Origin: Candidatus Eisenbergiella stercorigallinarum
GTDB lineage: Bacteria > Bacillota > Clostridia > Lachnospirales > Lachnospiraceae
Direction: 5' to 3'
NCBI GenBank assembly: GCA_019120525.1
Contig: DWUW01000305.1
Coordinates: 1 to 10,412, forward strand
DNA length: 10,412 nt
The notes under the pieces were generated by a model. It did no database searches and was not told the origin of the DNA. It saw only the letters and a program-made list of their open reading frames with translations. Below, piece by piece: positions 1-6,025 of the stretch; the first letter of the stretch is position 1, and each line of letters begins with the position of its first letter. Both the position numbers and the translations under genes were made by a program.

Positions 1-78
1 ATGTTGTATTAGTGAAAACAACGATTTTTTTCCGTATTTTTCAGCGTTTTTTTTCTTTCTTAAAATGTTTTTTTACGC
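1..78. other. T-rich intergenic DNA upstream of the rpmH promoter
   Basis: No open reading frame or RNA gene is visible. The stretch is AT-rich with several T runs near positions 25-60 and 67-74. In many Bacillota the replication origin and dnaA lie on the far side of rpmH, so this could be the edge of the origin region. I found no match to the DnaA box consensus TTATCCACA on either strand here, so I do not call an origin. Confidence 0.5.
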
Positions 79-107
79 TTGACTGAAAGGATTTCTTCCT
101 ATATAAT
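79..107 (+). promoter_or_regulatory. Sigma-A-type promoter of the rpmH operon
   Basis: The -35 box TTGACT (79-84) and the -10 box TATAAT (102-107) are separated by exactly 17 bases, and each is at or within one base of consensus. Transcription should start near position 114, which gives a leader of about 70 bases before the rpmH start codon. It is the best promoter in the window and probably drives rpmH strongly and the downstream genes by readthrough. Confidence 0.88.
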
Positions 108-122
108 CTGAATGATATTTTC

Positions 123-140
123 CAACACACAGCAGTGTTG
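123..140 (+). promoter_or_regulatory. Small hairpin in the rpmH 5' leader
   Basis: CAACAC (123-128) and GTGTTG (135-140) can pair as a perfect 6-bp stem around a 6-base loop, about nine bases after the predicted transcription start. No U run follows, so it is not a terminator. It could stabilise the 5' end of the mRNA, or be chance; nothing else in the leader supports a known riboswitch or protein-binding site. Confidence 0.3.
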
Positions 141-183
141 TGCATATTTTGCAGGTATTTTGAAGAGAAGGAGGTGTAGTTTC

Positions 184-318
184 ATGAAGATGACATTCCA
201 GCCCAAGAACAGGCAGAGAAATAAAGTCCACGGCTTCAGAGCCAGAATGAGTACTCCGGGAGGAAGAAAGGTACTGGCAGCAAGAAGAGCAAAGGGAAGA
301 AAGGTATTGTCCGCATAG
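184..318 (+). CDS. rpmH: Large ribosomal subunit protein bL34
   Basis: This encodes a 44-residue, strongly basic protein that matches bL34 along its whole length. It opens MKMTFQPKNRQRNKVHGFRA and continues with the family's RMSTPGGRKVLAARRAKGRK core, rich in Arg and Lys for contact with 23S rRNA. The length is normal for the family. The start is fixed by AAGGAGGTG at 168-176, seven bases before the ATG at 184. An in-frame ATG at 112 lies at or before the predicted transcription start and has no ribosome site, so it is not the start. It is the first gene of the operon, directly behind the strong promoter, and its stop codon runs into a terminator-like hairpin. Identification is essentially certain from sequence and from the neighbouring rnpA. 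Confidence 0.98.
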   Translation: MKMTFQPKNRQRNKVHGFRARMSTPGGRKVLAARRAKGRKVLSA

Positions 319-340
319 GCCGCAGTAATGTGGCCTTTTT
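318..340 (+). terminator. Intrinsic terminator or attenuator between rpmH and rnpA
   Basis: GGCCGCA (318-324) pairs with TGTGGCC (329-335) as a 7-bp stem with one G-U pair, capped by the tetraloop GTAA, which has the stable GNRA form. Five T residues (336-340) follow at once. The stem starts on the last base of the rpmH stop codon. Since rnpA and the rest of the operon have no clear promoter of their own, I read this as a partial terminator that lowers downstream transcription relative to rpmH. Confidence 0.72.
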
Positions 341-353
341 CTCTTTATGGAGA

Positions 354-388
354 CAGGCCGAAGCGGCCTGGTGAAAAAGGGTTTCCCT
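354..388 (+). promoter_or_regulatory. Hairpin and weak, self-paired ribosome site before rnpA
   Basis: CAGGCCG (354-360) and CGGCCTG (364-370) form a perfect 7-bp stem with a three-base loop and no following T run. Just after it the only Shine-Dalgarno-like sequence for rnpA, AAGGG (377-381), lies 11 bases before the ATG. Its AGGG (378-381) can pair with CCCT (385-388). Both features should keep RNase P protein synthesis well below that of L34. The pairing is seen in the sequence; the regulatory effect is inferred. Confidence 0.45.
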
Positions 389-392
389 AAGA

Positions 393-752
393 ATGGAATT
401 TTCAGAAAGTTTGAAAAAAAATGAGGACTTCCGGACAGTTTACCGGAAGGGAAGGTCCTGTGCCAACCGTCTGTTTGTGATGTATGTGTTGGAAAATAAC
501 AGCGATGGGAACAGGATCGGAATATCTGTGAGCAAAAAGATCGGAAACAGCGTTGTGAGGCATCATGTCACAAGGCTGGTTCGTGAAGGCTACCGGCTGC
601 AGGAAAAGAGATTCAATAGTGGTTTGGATATCGTGGTCGTGGCCAGATCGAATGCCGCTTCGGCATCCTTCAGGGAGGTTGAGAGCGCGCTGCTTCATTT
701 GGGAAGGCTCCAGAGGATCCTGAAGGATCCCGGGAAAGCCGGATCGGAGTGA
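393..752 (+). CDS. rnpA: Ribonuclease P protein component (C5/RnpA)
   Basis: This is the protein subunit of RNase P, which helps the catalytic RNA bind precursor tRNA and remove its 5' leader. The 119 residues match the usual family length. Recognisable parts are the N-terminal LKKNEDFRTVYRKG (7-20), the ANRLFVMYV strand (24-32), and the conserved helix starting GISVSKKIGNSVVR (43-56) and running into RLVREGYR (61-68). The so-called RNR motif, usually RNRxKR, reads RHHVTR at 56-61: the first Arg and the later Arg61 and Arg64 are kept, but the Asn, second Arg and Lys are replaced by His, His and Thr. The remaining core looks intact, so the protein is probably functional. It sits in the classic rpmH-rnpA-yidD order. 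Translation initiation looks weak. Confidence 0.97.
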   Translation: MEFSESLKKNEDFRTVYRKGRSCANRLFVMYVLENNSDGNRIGISVSKKIGNSVVRHHVTRLVREGYRLQEKRFNSGLDIVVVARSNAASASFREVESALLHLGRLQRILKDPGKAGSE

Positions 753-798
753 GAGAGCGAAGGAAGGAAGAGGTTTTGGATGGAAAGGAGACTTTTAC

Positions 799-1008
799 AT
801 GAAAACTCTTCTTATTGTTATGATCAGGGGCTACCGGAAATATATTTCTCCCATGAAACGGACGAAATGCCCCTATTTTCCCACCTGCAGCGAGTATGGG
901 CTTGAGGCGGTGGAAAAGTATGGAGCCTTAAAGGGCGGGCTTCTTGCCCTGTGGAGGATCCTGAGATGCAATCCCTTTTCCAGGGGAGGTTATGACCCGG
1001 TTCCCTGA
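799..1008 (+). CDS. yidD: Membrane protein insertion efficiency factor YidD
   Basis: This is a 69-residue member of the YidD (UPF0161) family, a small membrane-associated protein that assists YidC-dependent insertion of inner membrane proteins. Family hallmarks are visible: an amphipathic N-terminal segment (1-16), the ISPMKRTKCPYFPTCSEY stretch (16-33) with Cys24 and Cys30, an Ala/Gly-rich helix, and the C-terminal RCNPFSRGGYDPVP (56-69) with Cys57. The length is typical, since long C-terminal extensions are absent in many members. AAAGGAG at 784-790 sits eight bases before the ATG. It lies 46 bases after rnpA and 28 bases before yidC, the standard position for this gene. Its precise biochemical activity is not established in the family. 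Confidence 0.96.
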   Translation: MKTLLIVMIRGYRKYISPMKRTKCPYFPTCSEYGLEAVEKYGALKGGLLALWRILRCNPFSRGGYDPVP

Positions 1009-1036
1009 GGGAGGCGGGAGAAGGAGGATTTAGGTT

Positions 1037-2446
1037 TTGTCTGCAATTCTTTTGACAAAGGACGGCACGCCGGTGATCGGATGGATCGCTGTTGTCCTGG
1101 GACAGATCATGGAGTGGATTTTCGATCTTCTGAATCTGATCGGAATTCCGAATATCGGGCTTGCCATTATTATTTTCACTATCGTTGTATATATGCTGAT
1201 GCTTCCCCTGACGATCAAGCAGCAGAAGTTTTCCAAGCTCAGCAGCAAGATGAACCCTGAGCTTCAGGCGATCCAGAAAAAGTATAAGGACAGGAAGGAT
1301 AACGATTCCATGATGGCCATGCAGAATGAGACGCAGGCCGTTTATGCGAAGTATGGGGTTTCCCCCATGGGAAGCTGTGTGCAGCTTCTGATCCAGCTTC
1401 CGATCCTGTACGCCCTGTATCGGGTTATCTACGCGATCCCTGCTTATATCGACAAGGTCAGGGATGCTTTTTTCCCGCTGGTGGACAAGCTGATCTCCAT
1501 GGAGGGAAGCGCGGAGTTCATCCAGGGCTTCCAGAATGCCGCCATGTATACGAAGCGTTTTACCAACGAGCAGTATCTGGCGGGAGATACCACATATATC
1601 CAGAACGCCTTTATCGATGTGCTGAACAAGGCGTCCACGCCGGAATGGGCCTCTCTGGCGGAAAAATTTCCCAGCCTGGCCGGAGATATTCAGGCGACCA
1701 CGGCGAAGCTTGCGGAATATAATAATTTCCTTGGAATGAATATCGGGGATTCCCCTTCTTACTATTTTTCCAATGCCATCGCGCAGGGAAGCATCCTGCT
1801 GATCATCGCGGCGCTTGCCATTCCCGTGCTTTCCGCGGTGACGCAGTGGATCAACGTCAAGCTGATGCCCCAGGCTTCCACCTCTGACGGAAATGACCAG
1901 CAGAACAGCATGATGGCTTCCATGAAGATGATGAATACGATCATGCCGATCTTTTCGGCGGTGTTCTGTTTCTCCCTCCCTGCCGGCGTAGGCCTCTACT
2001 GGGTGGCCAGCTCCGTGGTCCGCAGCATCCAGCAGATCGCGGTCAACAAGCATATCGACCGTATGGATCTGGATAAGATCATTGAAAAGAACAAGGATAA
2101 AGCCAAGGAGAAGATGGAAAAGCGCATCAAGCGGATGGAAAAAGCCGGGATCGATCCCAAGACCATCAATCAGTATGCGAGCATGAATACCAGAAACGTA
2201 CAGCCGCAGGCTTCCAAACCGAAGCGTTCCATTTCCCAGAAGGCAGCGTCGGCTCCGGCAATGACCCAGGAAGAAAAGGACGAAGCGGTCAGGAAGAATA
2301 CGGAAATGTATGATAAAAAGGCTCCCAGGCCAGGAAGCATTACCGCCAAGGCAAATATGGTAAGGATCTATAACGAGAACAATACCAGGCCTGAAAAAAA
2401 GGATCGGGATAAATCTAAGGGCGGGAAGGAAACCGACAGGAAATAA
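1037..2446 (+). CDS. yidC: Membrane protein insertase YidC (Oxa1 family)
   Basis: This encodes a 469-residue Oxa1/YidC/Alb3 insertase that puts membrane proteins into the cytoplasmic membrane, alone or with SecYEG. The start is TTG, with AAGGAGG (1021-1027) nine bases upstream. Order of parts: a short N-terminal hydrophobic region without a lipobox Cys; TM1 near 40-60; the cytoplasmic helical hairpin KFSKLSSKMNPELQAIQKKY (64-83) onward; TM2 near 112-137; an unusually long outside loop of about 105 residues (roughly 138-245); TM3 near 247-270; TM4/TM5 near 300-335 with FSLPAGVGLYW; then a basic tail of about 130 residues (340-469), likely ribosome-binding. The whole is much longer than Bacillus SpoIIIJ (about 260 residues). 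The groove arginine of TM1 is replaced by Tyr52. A long open frame on the other strand here is a coding shadow. Confidence 0.96.
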   Translation: MSAILLTKDGTPVIGWIAVVLGQIMEWIFDLLNLIGIPNIGLAIIIFTIVVYMLMLPLTIKQQKFSKLSSKMNPELQAIQKKYKDRKDNDSMMAMQNETQAVYAKYGVSPMGSCVQLLIQLPILYALYRVIYAIPAYIDKVRDAFFPLVDKLISMEGSAEFIQGFQNAAMYTKRFTNEQYLAGDTTYIQNAFIDVLNKASTPEWASLAEKFPSLAGDIQATTAKLAEYNNFLGMNIGDSPSYYFSNAIAQGSILLIIAALAIPVLSAVTQWINVKLMPQASTSDGNDQQNSMMASMKMMNTIMPIFSAVFCFSLPAGVGLYWVASSVVRSIQQIAVNKHIDRMDLDKIIEKNKDKAKEKMEKRIKRMEKAGIDPKTINQYASMNTRNVQPQASKPKRSISQKAASAPAMTQEEKDEAVRKNTEMYDKKAPRPGSITAKANMVRIYNENNTRPEKKDRDKSKGGKETDRK

Positions 2447-2483
2447 TCCGGATTTTAGGACAGGAGAGGACAAGGGGTGAAGG

Positions 2484-2501
2484 CTGCCGTCTTTGCGGCA
2501 G
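2484..2501 (+). promoter_or_regulatory. Hairpin just upstream of the jag ribosome site
   Basis: CTGCCG (2484-2489) and CGGCAG (2496-2501) form a perfect 6-bp GC-rich stem around a six-base loop, ending three bases before the GGAGGT Shine-Dalgarno (2505-2510). There is no T run, so it is not a terminator. It may keep the ribosome site open, limit it, or mark an mRNA processing point. The pairing is certain; the role is a guess. Confidence 0.35.
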
Positions 2502-2514
2502 ATTGGAGGTAAAT

Positions 2515-3138
2515 ATGGAATTCGTGGAATTTACTGCAAAAACAGTTGACGATGCCATCACGGCTGCATGCCAGAAGTTTCTTGTTACCAGCGACAGACT
2601 GGAGTATGAGGTGAAGGAGGAAGGTTCCTCAGGTTTTCTTGGCTTTAACGCCAAGCCGGCGAAGATCCTGGCCAGAGTAAAGGAAACTCTTGAGGATAAG
2701 GCGAAGGCTTTTCTTGAAGACGTATTCGCTGCCATGCATATGACGGTCCTGGTGGAAATTTCCTACGATGAGAATGAAAAGACGATGGATATCGACCTGA
2801 AGGGGGACGATATGGGCGTGCTGATCGGTAAGAGAGGGCAGACCCTGGATTCCCTTCAGTATCTGGTATCCCTGGTTGTGAACAGGGATACGGACGATTA
2901 TATCCGGGTGAAGGTGGATACGGAGGATTATAGGAAGAGAAGGAAGGAGACCCTGGAAAATCTCGCAAAAAATATCGCCTATAAGGTGAAGAGAACCAGG
3001 AGAAGCGTATCTCTTGAGCCGATGAATCCCTATGAAAGAAGGATCATCCATTCCGCTCTTCAGAACGATAAATTCGTTACGACTCACAGTGAGGGGGACG
3101 AGCCCTACCGGCATGTGGTAGTGACGCTGAAGAAATGA
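2515..3138 (+). CDS. jag: RNA-binding protein Jag/KhpB (Jag_N, KH and R3H domains)
   Basis: This encodes a 207-residue protein with the full Jag architecture: a Jag_N domain (about 1-52, ending GFLGFNAKPAKI), a linker, a KH domain (about 75-140) with the GKRG loop at 105-108, and an R3H domain (about 145-207) with the R-x3-H signature at Arg175 and His179 inside MNPYERRIIH. In streptococci KhpB pairs with KhpA and affects cell elongation and division; in Bacillus the gene sits beside spoIIIJ (yidC), the same context as here. It presumably binds RNA in the cytoplasm. The start is the ATG at 2515, four bases after GGAGGT (2505-2510). An in-frame TTG at 2503 overlaps that ribosome site and would add four residues; I reject it. 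Confidence 0.95.
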   Translation: MEFVEFTAKTVDDAITAACQKFLVTSDRLEYEVKEEGSSGFLGFNAKPAKILARVKETLEDKAKAFLEDVFAAMHMTVLVEISYDENEKTMDIDLKGDDMGVLIGKRGQTLDSLQYLVSLVVNRDTDDYIRVKVDTEDYRKRRKETLENLAKNIAYKVKRTRRSVSLEPMNPYERRIIHSALQNDKFVTTHSEGDEPYRHVVVTLKK

Positions 3139-3185
3139 CCTGAGAAGCGGACAGGCTTTTTCAGTAAGGATTTGTGGAGGTAAGT

Positions 3186-4571
3186 GTGAAACAGACCGAG
3201 ACGATTGCAGCGATTGCAACGGCGCTTTCCGATTCCGGCATCGGGATCATCCGCATCAGCGGAAGCGAAGCGATTCCGGTCGGTGACCGCGTATACCGGT
3301 CTAAGAATGGCTGCCATAGTCTGAAGGATTATGGCAGCCATACCATTCATTACGGATTTATCATGGATGGGCAGGAGATCCTGGACGAGGTCATGGTATC
3401 GGTCATGAAGGCGCCGAAAACCTATACGAGAGAAGATACTGTGGAGATCAACTGCCACGGCGGTATCCTGGTGATGAGACGGATCCTGGAAGCGGTGCTG
3501 AAAAATGGCGCCAGGCTTGCTGAACCGGGAGAATTCACCAAACGCGCCTTTTTAAACGGCCGTATTGATCTGGCAAAGGCAGAGGCAGTGATGGATCTGA
3601 TCCGTTCCCGCAATGATTATGCCAGAAAGGCCTCCATCAGTCAGCTGGAGGGCTCAGTTTCCGGCTGTATCAGGAGGCTGAGGCAGGAGATCCTGGATGA
3701 ACTTGCATTTATCGAGTCAGCCCTGGACGATCCGGAGCATATCAGTACCGAAGGCTATCCGGAGCGGCTTTCCGGAAAAGTGGACGCGCTGATCGCGGAG
3801 TGCGGAAGGCTGATCGATTCCGCGGAAAATGGAAGGCTTTTAACGGAAGGGATCAATACGGTCATTGTGGGAAAACCGAACGCGGGAAAATCTTCCCTTT
3901 TGAACCTGCTTGCCGGAAGAGAGCGAGCCATTGTGACGGAGATCGCGGGAACTACCAGGGATGTGCTGGAGGAAGCGGTAAGCCTTCACGGGATCAGTCT
4001 GAATGTGATCGATACGGCGGGCATCCGTTCCACCTCCGATGCGGTGGAAAAAATCGGAGTGGAAAAGGCGGAGCAGTACGCGAAGGAAGCGGACCTGATC
4101 CTGTATATGGCCGATTCTTCCATTCCCCTGGATGAGAGCGACGAACATATTCTGAGGCTCATTGAAGGAAAAAAATGCATCGTCCTTCTCAATAAATCGG
4201 ACCTGACGCCGGTGCTGACGGAAAACGAACTGAAAGGGAAGCTTCCCTCCTCTGTCCCGGTGGTGAAGGTATCGGTAAAGGAAAGGGAGGGACTGGATGC
4301 CTTTGAGAACGTCCTTTCGGAAATGTTTTTTTCCGGAAGGCTTAGGTTTAACGAAGAAGTTGTCATCACCAGCATGCGCCATAAGGAAGCGCTCCAGAAT
4401 GCTTCGGACAGCCTCCTTGAGGTAAAAAAGAGCCTGGAGGCCGGTATGCCGGAGGACTTTTTCTCCATTGACCTGATGAGCGCTTATGCTTCCCTGGGCG
4501 AGATCATTGGAGAAGAGGTAGGGGAGGATCTGGTGAACGAGATTTTCAGTAAATTCTGTATGGGGAAATAG
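3186..4571 (+). CDS. mnmE: tRNA uridine-5-carboxymethylaminomethyl modification GTPase MnmE
   Basis: This encodes a 461-residue MnmE (TrmE). With MnmG it modifies carbon 5 of wobble uridine 34 in certain tRNAs, using a 5,10-methylene-tetrahydrofolate-derived carbon. The N-terminal folate-binding domain (about 1-115) opens MKQTETIAAIATALSDSGIG. The G domain lies inside the helical domain: G1 GKPNAGKS 229-236, G2 TTRD 256-259, G3 DTAG 276-279, G4 NKSD 336-339. The C terminus is FCMGK, with the conserved Cys458 of the C-[IL]-G-K signature (Met replaces Ile or Leu). Length is normal. I chose GTG at 3186, four bases after GGAGGT (3176-3181); the in-frame GTG at 3174 overlaps the ribosome site. Unusually, mnmG is not the next gene. 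Confidence 0.97.
   Translation: MKQTETIAAIATALSDSGIGIIRISGSEAIPVGDRVYRSKNGCHSLKDYGSHTIHYGFIMDGQEILDEVMVSVMKAPKTYTREDTVEINCHGGILVMRRILEAVLKNGARLAEPGEFTKRAFLNGRIDLAKAEAVMDLIRSRNDYARKASISQLEGSVSGCIRRLRQEILDELAFIESALDDPEHISTEGYPERLSGKVDALIAECGRLIDSAENGRLLTEGINTVIVGKPNAGKSSLLNLLAGRERAIVTEIAGTTRDVLEEAVSLHGISLNVIDTAGIRSTSDAVEKIGVEKAEQYAKEADLILYMADSSIPLDESDEHILRLIEGKKCIVLLNKSDLTPVLTENELKGKLPSSVPVVKVSVKEREGLDAFENVLSEMFFSGRLRFNEEVVITSMRHKEALQNASDSLLEVKKSLEAGMPEDFFSIDLMSAYASLGEIIGEEVGEDLVNEIFSKFCMGK
3307..3341. repeat. 12-bp perfect inverted repeat inside mnmE
   Basis: ATGGCTGCCATA (3307-3318) and TATGGCAGCCAT (3330-3341) are exact reverse complements around an 11-base loop. Each arm is also nearly palindromic by itself (ATGGC-W-GCCAT), so the pair can be read as two copies of one 11-bp palindrome with centres 24 bp apart. 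It lies in codons of the N-terminal folate-binding domain, ending in conserved SHTIHYG. It could be a strong mRNA hairpin, a protein-binding site, or a codon coincidence. Confidence 0.6.
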
Positions 4572-4596
4572 CGGGACGCGGAAAGGGGGAAGGGCA

Positions 4597-5943
4597 GTGG
4601 AACAGATGTCCCTGTTTGATACGGGTTCTTCCGCTTGGAAGAACGGAGGCATAAACGCTTCGGATCCGCTTGCAAGCAGGCTCCGTCCGGAAACCCTGGA
4701 GGAGTTTGTGGGACAGAAGCATCTGGTCGGGAAGGGGAAGATCCTGCGGCGGCTGATCGATCAGGACAGTATCTGCTCCATGATCTTCTGGGGACCTCCC
4801 GGCGTTGGAAAGACCACCCTGGCAAGGATCATTGCCGGAAGGACAAGAGCGGAATTCATTGATTTCAGCGCGGTGACAAGCGGGATCAAGGAAATCCGGC
4901 AGGTGATGCAGCAGGCGGAACAGATGCGTCTGGCAGGCCGCAGGACTATTGTGTTTGTGGATGAGATCCACCGCTTCAATAAAGCGCAGCAGGACGCCTT
5001 TCTTCCTTTTGTGGAAAAGGGGAGCATCATCCTGATCGGCGCTACTACGGAAAATCCTTCCTTTGAGATCAATTCTGCCCTTTTGTCCCGATGTAAGGTA
5101 TTTGTCCTTCAGGCCCTTTCCGAAGAGGATATCACAGAGCTTCTGCGTCATGCCCTTACAGCGAAGACAGGCTATGGCGGACAGAAAATAGAAATAGGGG
5201 AAGAGGTTCTGAAGGCTGCTGCGGTCTTTGCGAACGGAGACGCGAGGACGGCGTTGAATACGTTGGAAATGATGGTATTAAACGGAGAGATCCTGCCGGA
5301 CGGGACGATCCGGATCTCGGAAGAAACGTTGGAGCAGTGTACCAGCAGACGTTCCCTTTTATATGATAAGAAGGGGGAGGAGCATTATAATCTGATCTCG
5401 GCCCTTCACAAATCCATGCGTAATACAGATCCTGACGCCGCCGTTTACTGGCTGGCACGTATGCTTGAGGCGGGAGAGGATCCTCTGTATGTGGCGAGAA
5501 GGCTGATCCGCTTTGCCAGCGAAGATGTGGGGATCGCGGACAGCAACGCGCTGACGGTTGCGGTTTCGGCTTATCAGGCCTGTCATTATATCGGAATGCC
5601 GGAATGCAATGTAAATCTGGCCCATGCCGTAGTCTATCTTTCCATGGCTCCAAAATCGAATGCCCTTTATAAGGCCTATGAGGATTGTAAGGAGGATGCC
5701 GCGAATATGCTGGCAGAACCGGTCCCTCTTCAGATCCGGAACGCGCCGACCAGCCTGATGGAGGAACTTCATTATGGAGAAGGATATGTTTATGCCCACA
5801 ATACGCCGGAGAAGGTTGCCGCCATGCAGTGCCTGCCGGATTCGCTGAGGGGGAGGAGATATTATCTTCCGACGGATCAGGGAGAGGAGAAGAAGGTAAA
5901 GGAAAAGCTGGAGAAGATCCTGGACTGGAAAAGAGAGCGGTAG
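4597..5943 (+). CDS. rarA: Replication-associated recombination protein RarA (MgsA, AAA+ ATPase)
   Basis: This encodes a 448-residue AAA+ ATPase of the RarA/MgsA/Mgs1/WRNIP1 family, which acts at stalled replication forks and is related to clamp-loader subunits. Visible motifs: PLASRLRPETLEEFVGQ (24-40); Walker A GPPGVGKTT (66-74); Walker B IVFVDEIHRF (118-127); sensor 1 GATTEN (148-153); arginine-finger SR (164-165). The C-terminal oligomerisation half begins around HYNLISALHKSMR and includes the RLIRFASEDVG segment. Length is standard. The start is GTG at 4597, seven bases after AAAGGGGG (4582-4589). The alternative ATG at 4606 has a poorer spacing (11 bases from AAGGG) and would remove Gln3 from a clamp-peptide-like QMSLF (3-7). 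It lies 25 bases after mnmE, an unusual place between mnmE and mnmG. Confidence 0.95.
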   Translation: MEQMSLFDTGSSAWKNGGINASDPLASRLRPETLEEFVGQKHLVGKGKILRRLIDQDSICSMIFWGPPGVGKTTLARIIAGRTRAEFIDFSAVTSGIKEIRQVMQQAEQMRLAGRRTIVFVDEIHRFNKAQQDAFLPFVEKGSIILIGATTENPSFEINSALLSRCKVFVLQALSEEDITELLRHALTAKTGYGGQKIEIGEEVLKAAAVFANGDARTALNTLEMMVLNGEILPDGTIRISEETLEQCTSRRSLLYDKKGEEHYNLISALHKSMRNTDPDAAVYWLARMLEAGEDPLYVARRLIRFASEDVGIADSNALTVAVSAYQACHYIGMPECNVNLAHAVVYLSMAPKSNALYKAYEDCKEDAANMLAEPVPLQIRNAPTSLMEELHYGEGYVYAHNTPEKVAAMQCLPDSLRGRRYYLPTDQGEEKKVKEKLEKILDWKRER

Positions 5944-5972
5944 GAGAAATCTTTTCTTCTTCCCTCTGTTAT

Positions 5973-5980
5973 GTTAAGAT
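5973..5980 (+). promoter_or_regulatory. Possible extended -10 promoter before the polylysine membrane gene
   Basis: The 82-base gap after rarA is one of the larger gaps between + strand genes. It holds TG-T-TAAGAT (5973-5980), the form of an extended -10 element. The matching -35 region (5952-5957, TTTTCT) is poor. Transcription would start near 5987 and could supply the membrane gene, mnmG and rsmG. The evidence is weak. Confidence 0.3.
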
Positions 5981-6025
5981 GAGAAAAACAGGGTTACATT
6001 CAGAGAAAGGTAAGGGGGATACAGG

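Noticed and set aside
1..111. Replication origin (DnaA box cluster) upstream of rpmH
   Set aside because: The gene context suggests an origin may be close by, but no DnaA box consensus or close variant was found in these 111 bases on either strand.
112..183. In-frame upstream extension of rpmH from the ATG at 112
   Set aside because: The ATG lies at or before the predicted transcription start (about 114) and has no ribosome site. The extension does not resemble bL34, and the ATG at 184 has an excellent Shine-Dalgarno.
715..730. GGATCC-TGAA-GGATCC hairpin at the end of rnpA
   Set aside because: Two copies of a six-base palindrome in codons for ILKDPG with no T run. It is too short and unsupported to be a regulatory element.
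824..2473. A 549-codon open frame on the - strand opposite yidD and yidC
   Set aside because: It lies wholly opposite two certain genes. Its composition (rich in His, Arg, Ile and Leu, with no recognisable motif) is that of a reverse-complement shadow, and I saw no convincing ribosome site.
3139..3165. Terminator between jag and mnmE
   Set aside because: AGAAGC and GCTTTT can pair before a short T run, but the stem is 6 bp with a G-U pair and the T run is part of the stem. Too weak to call.
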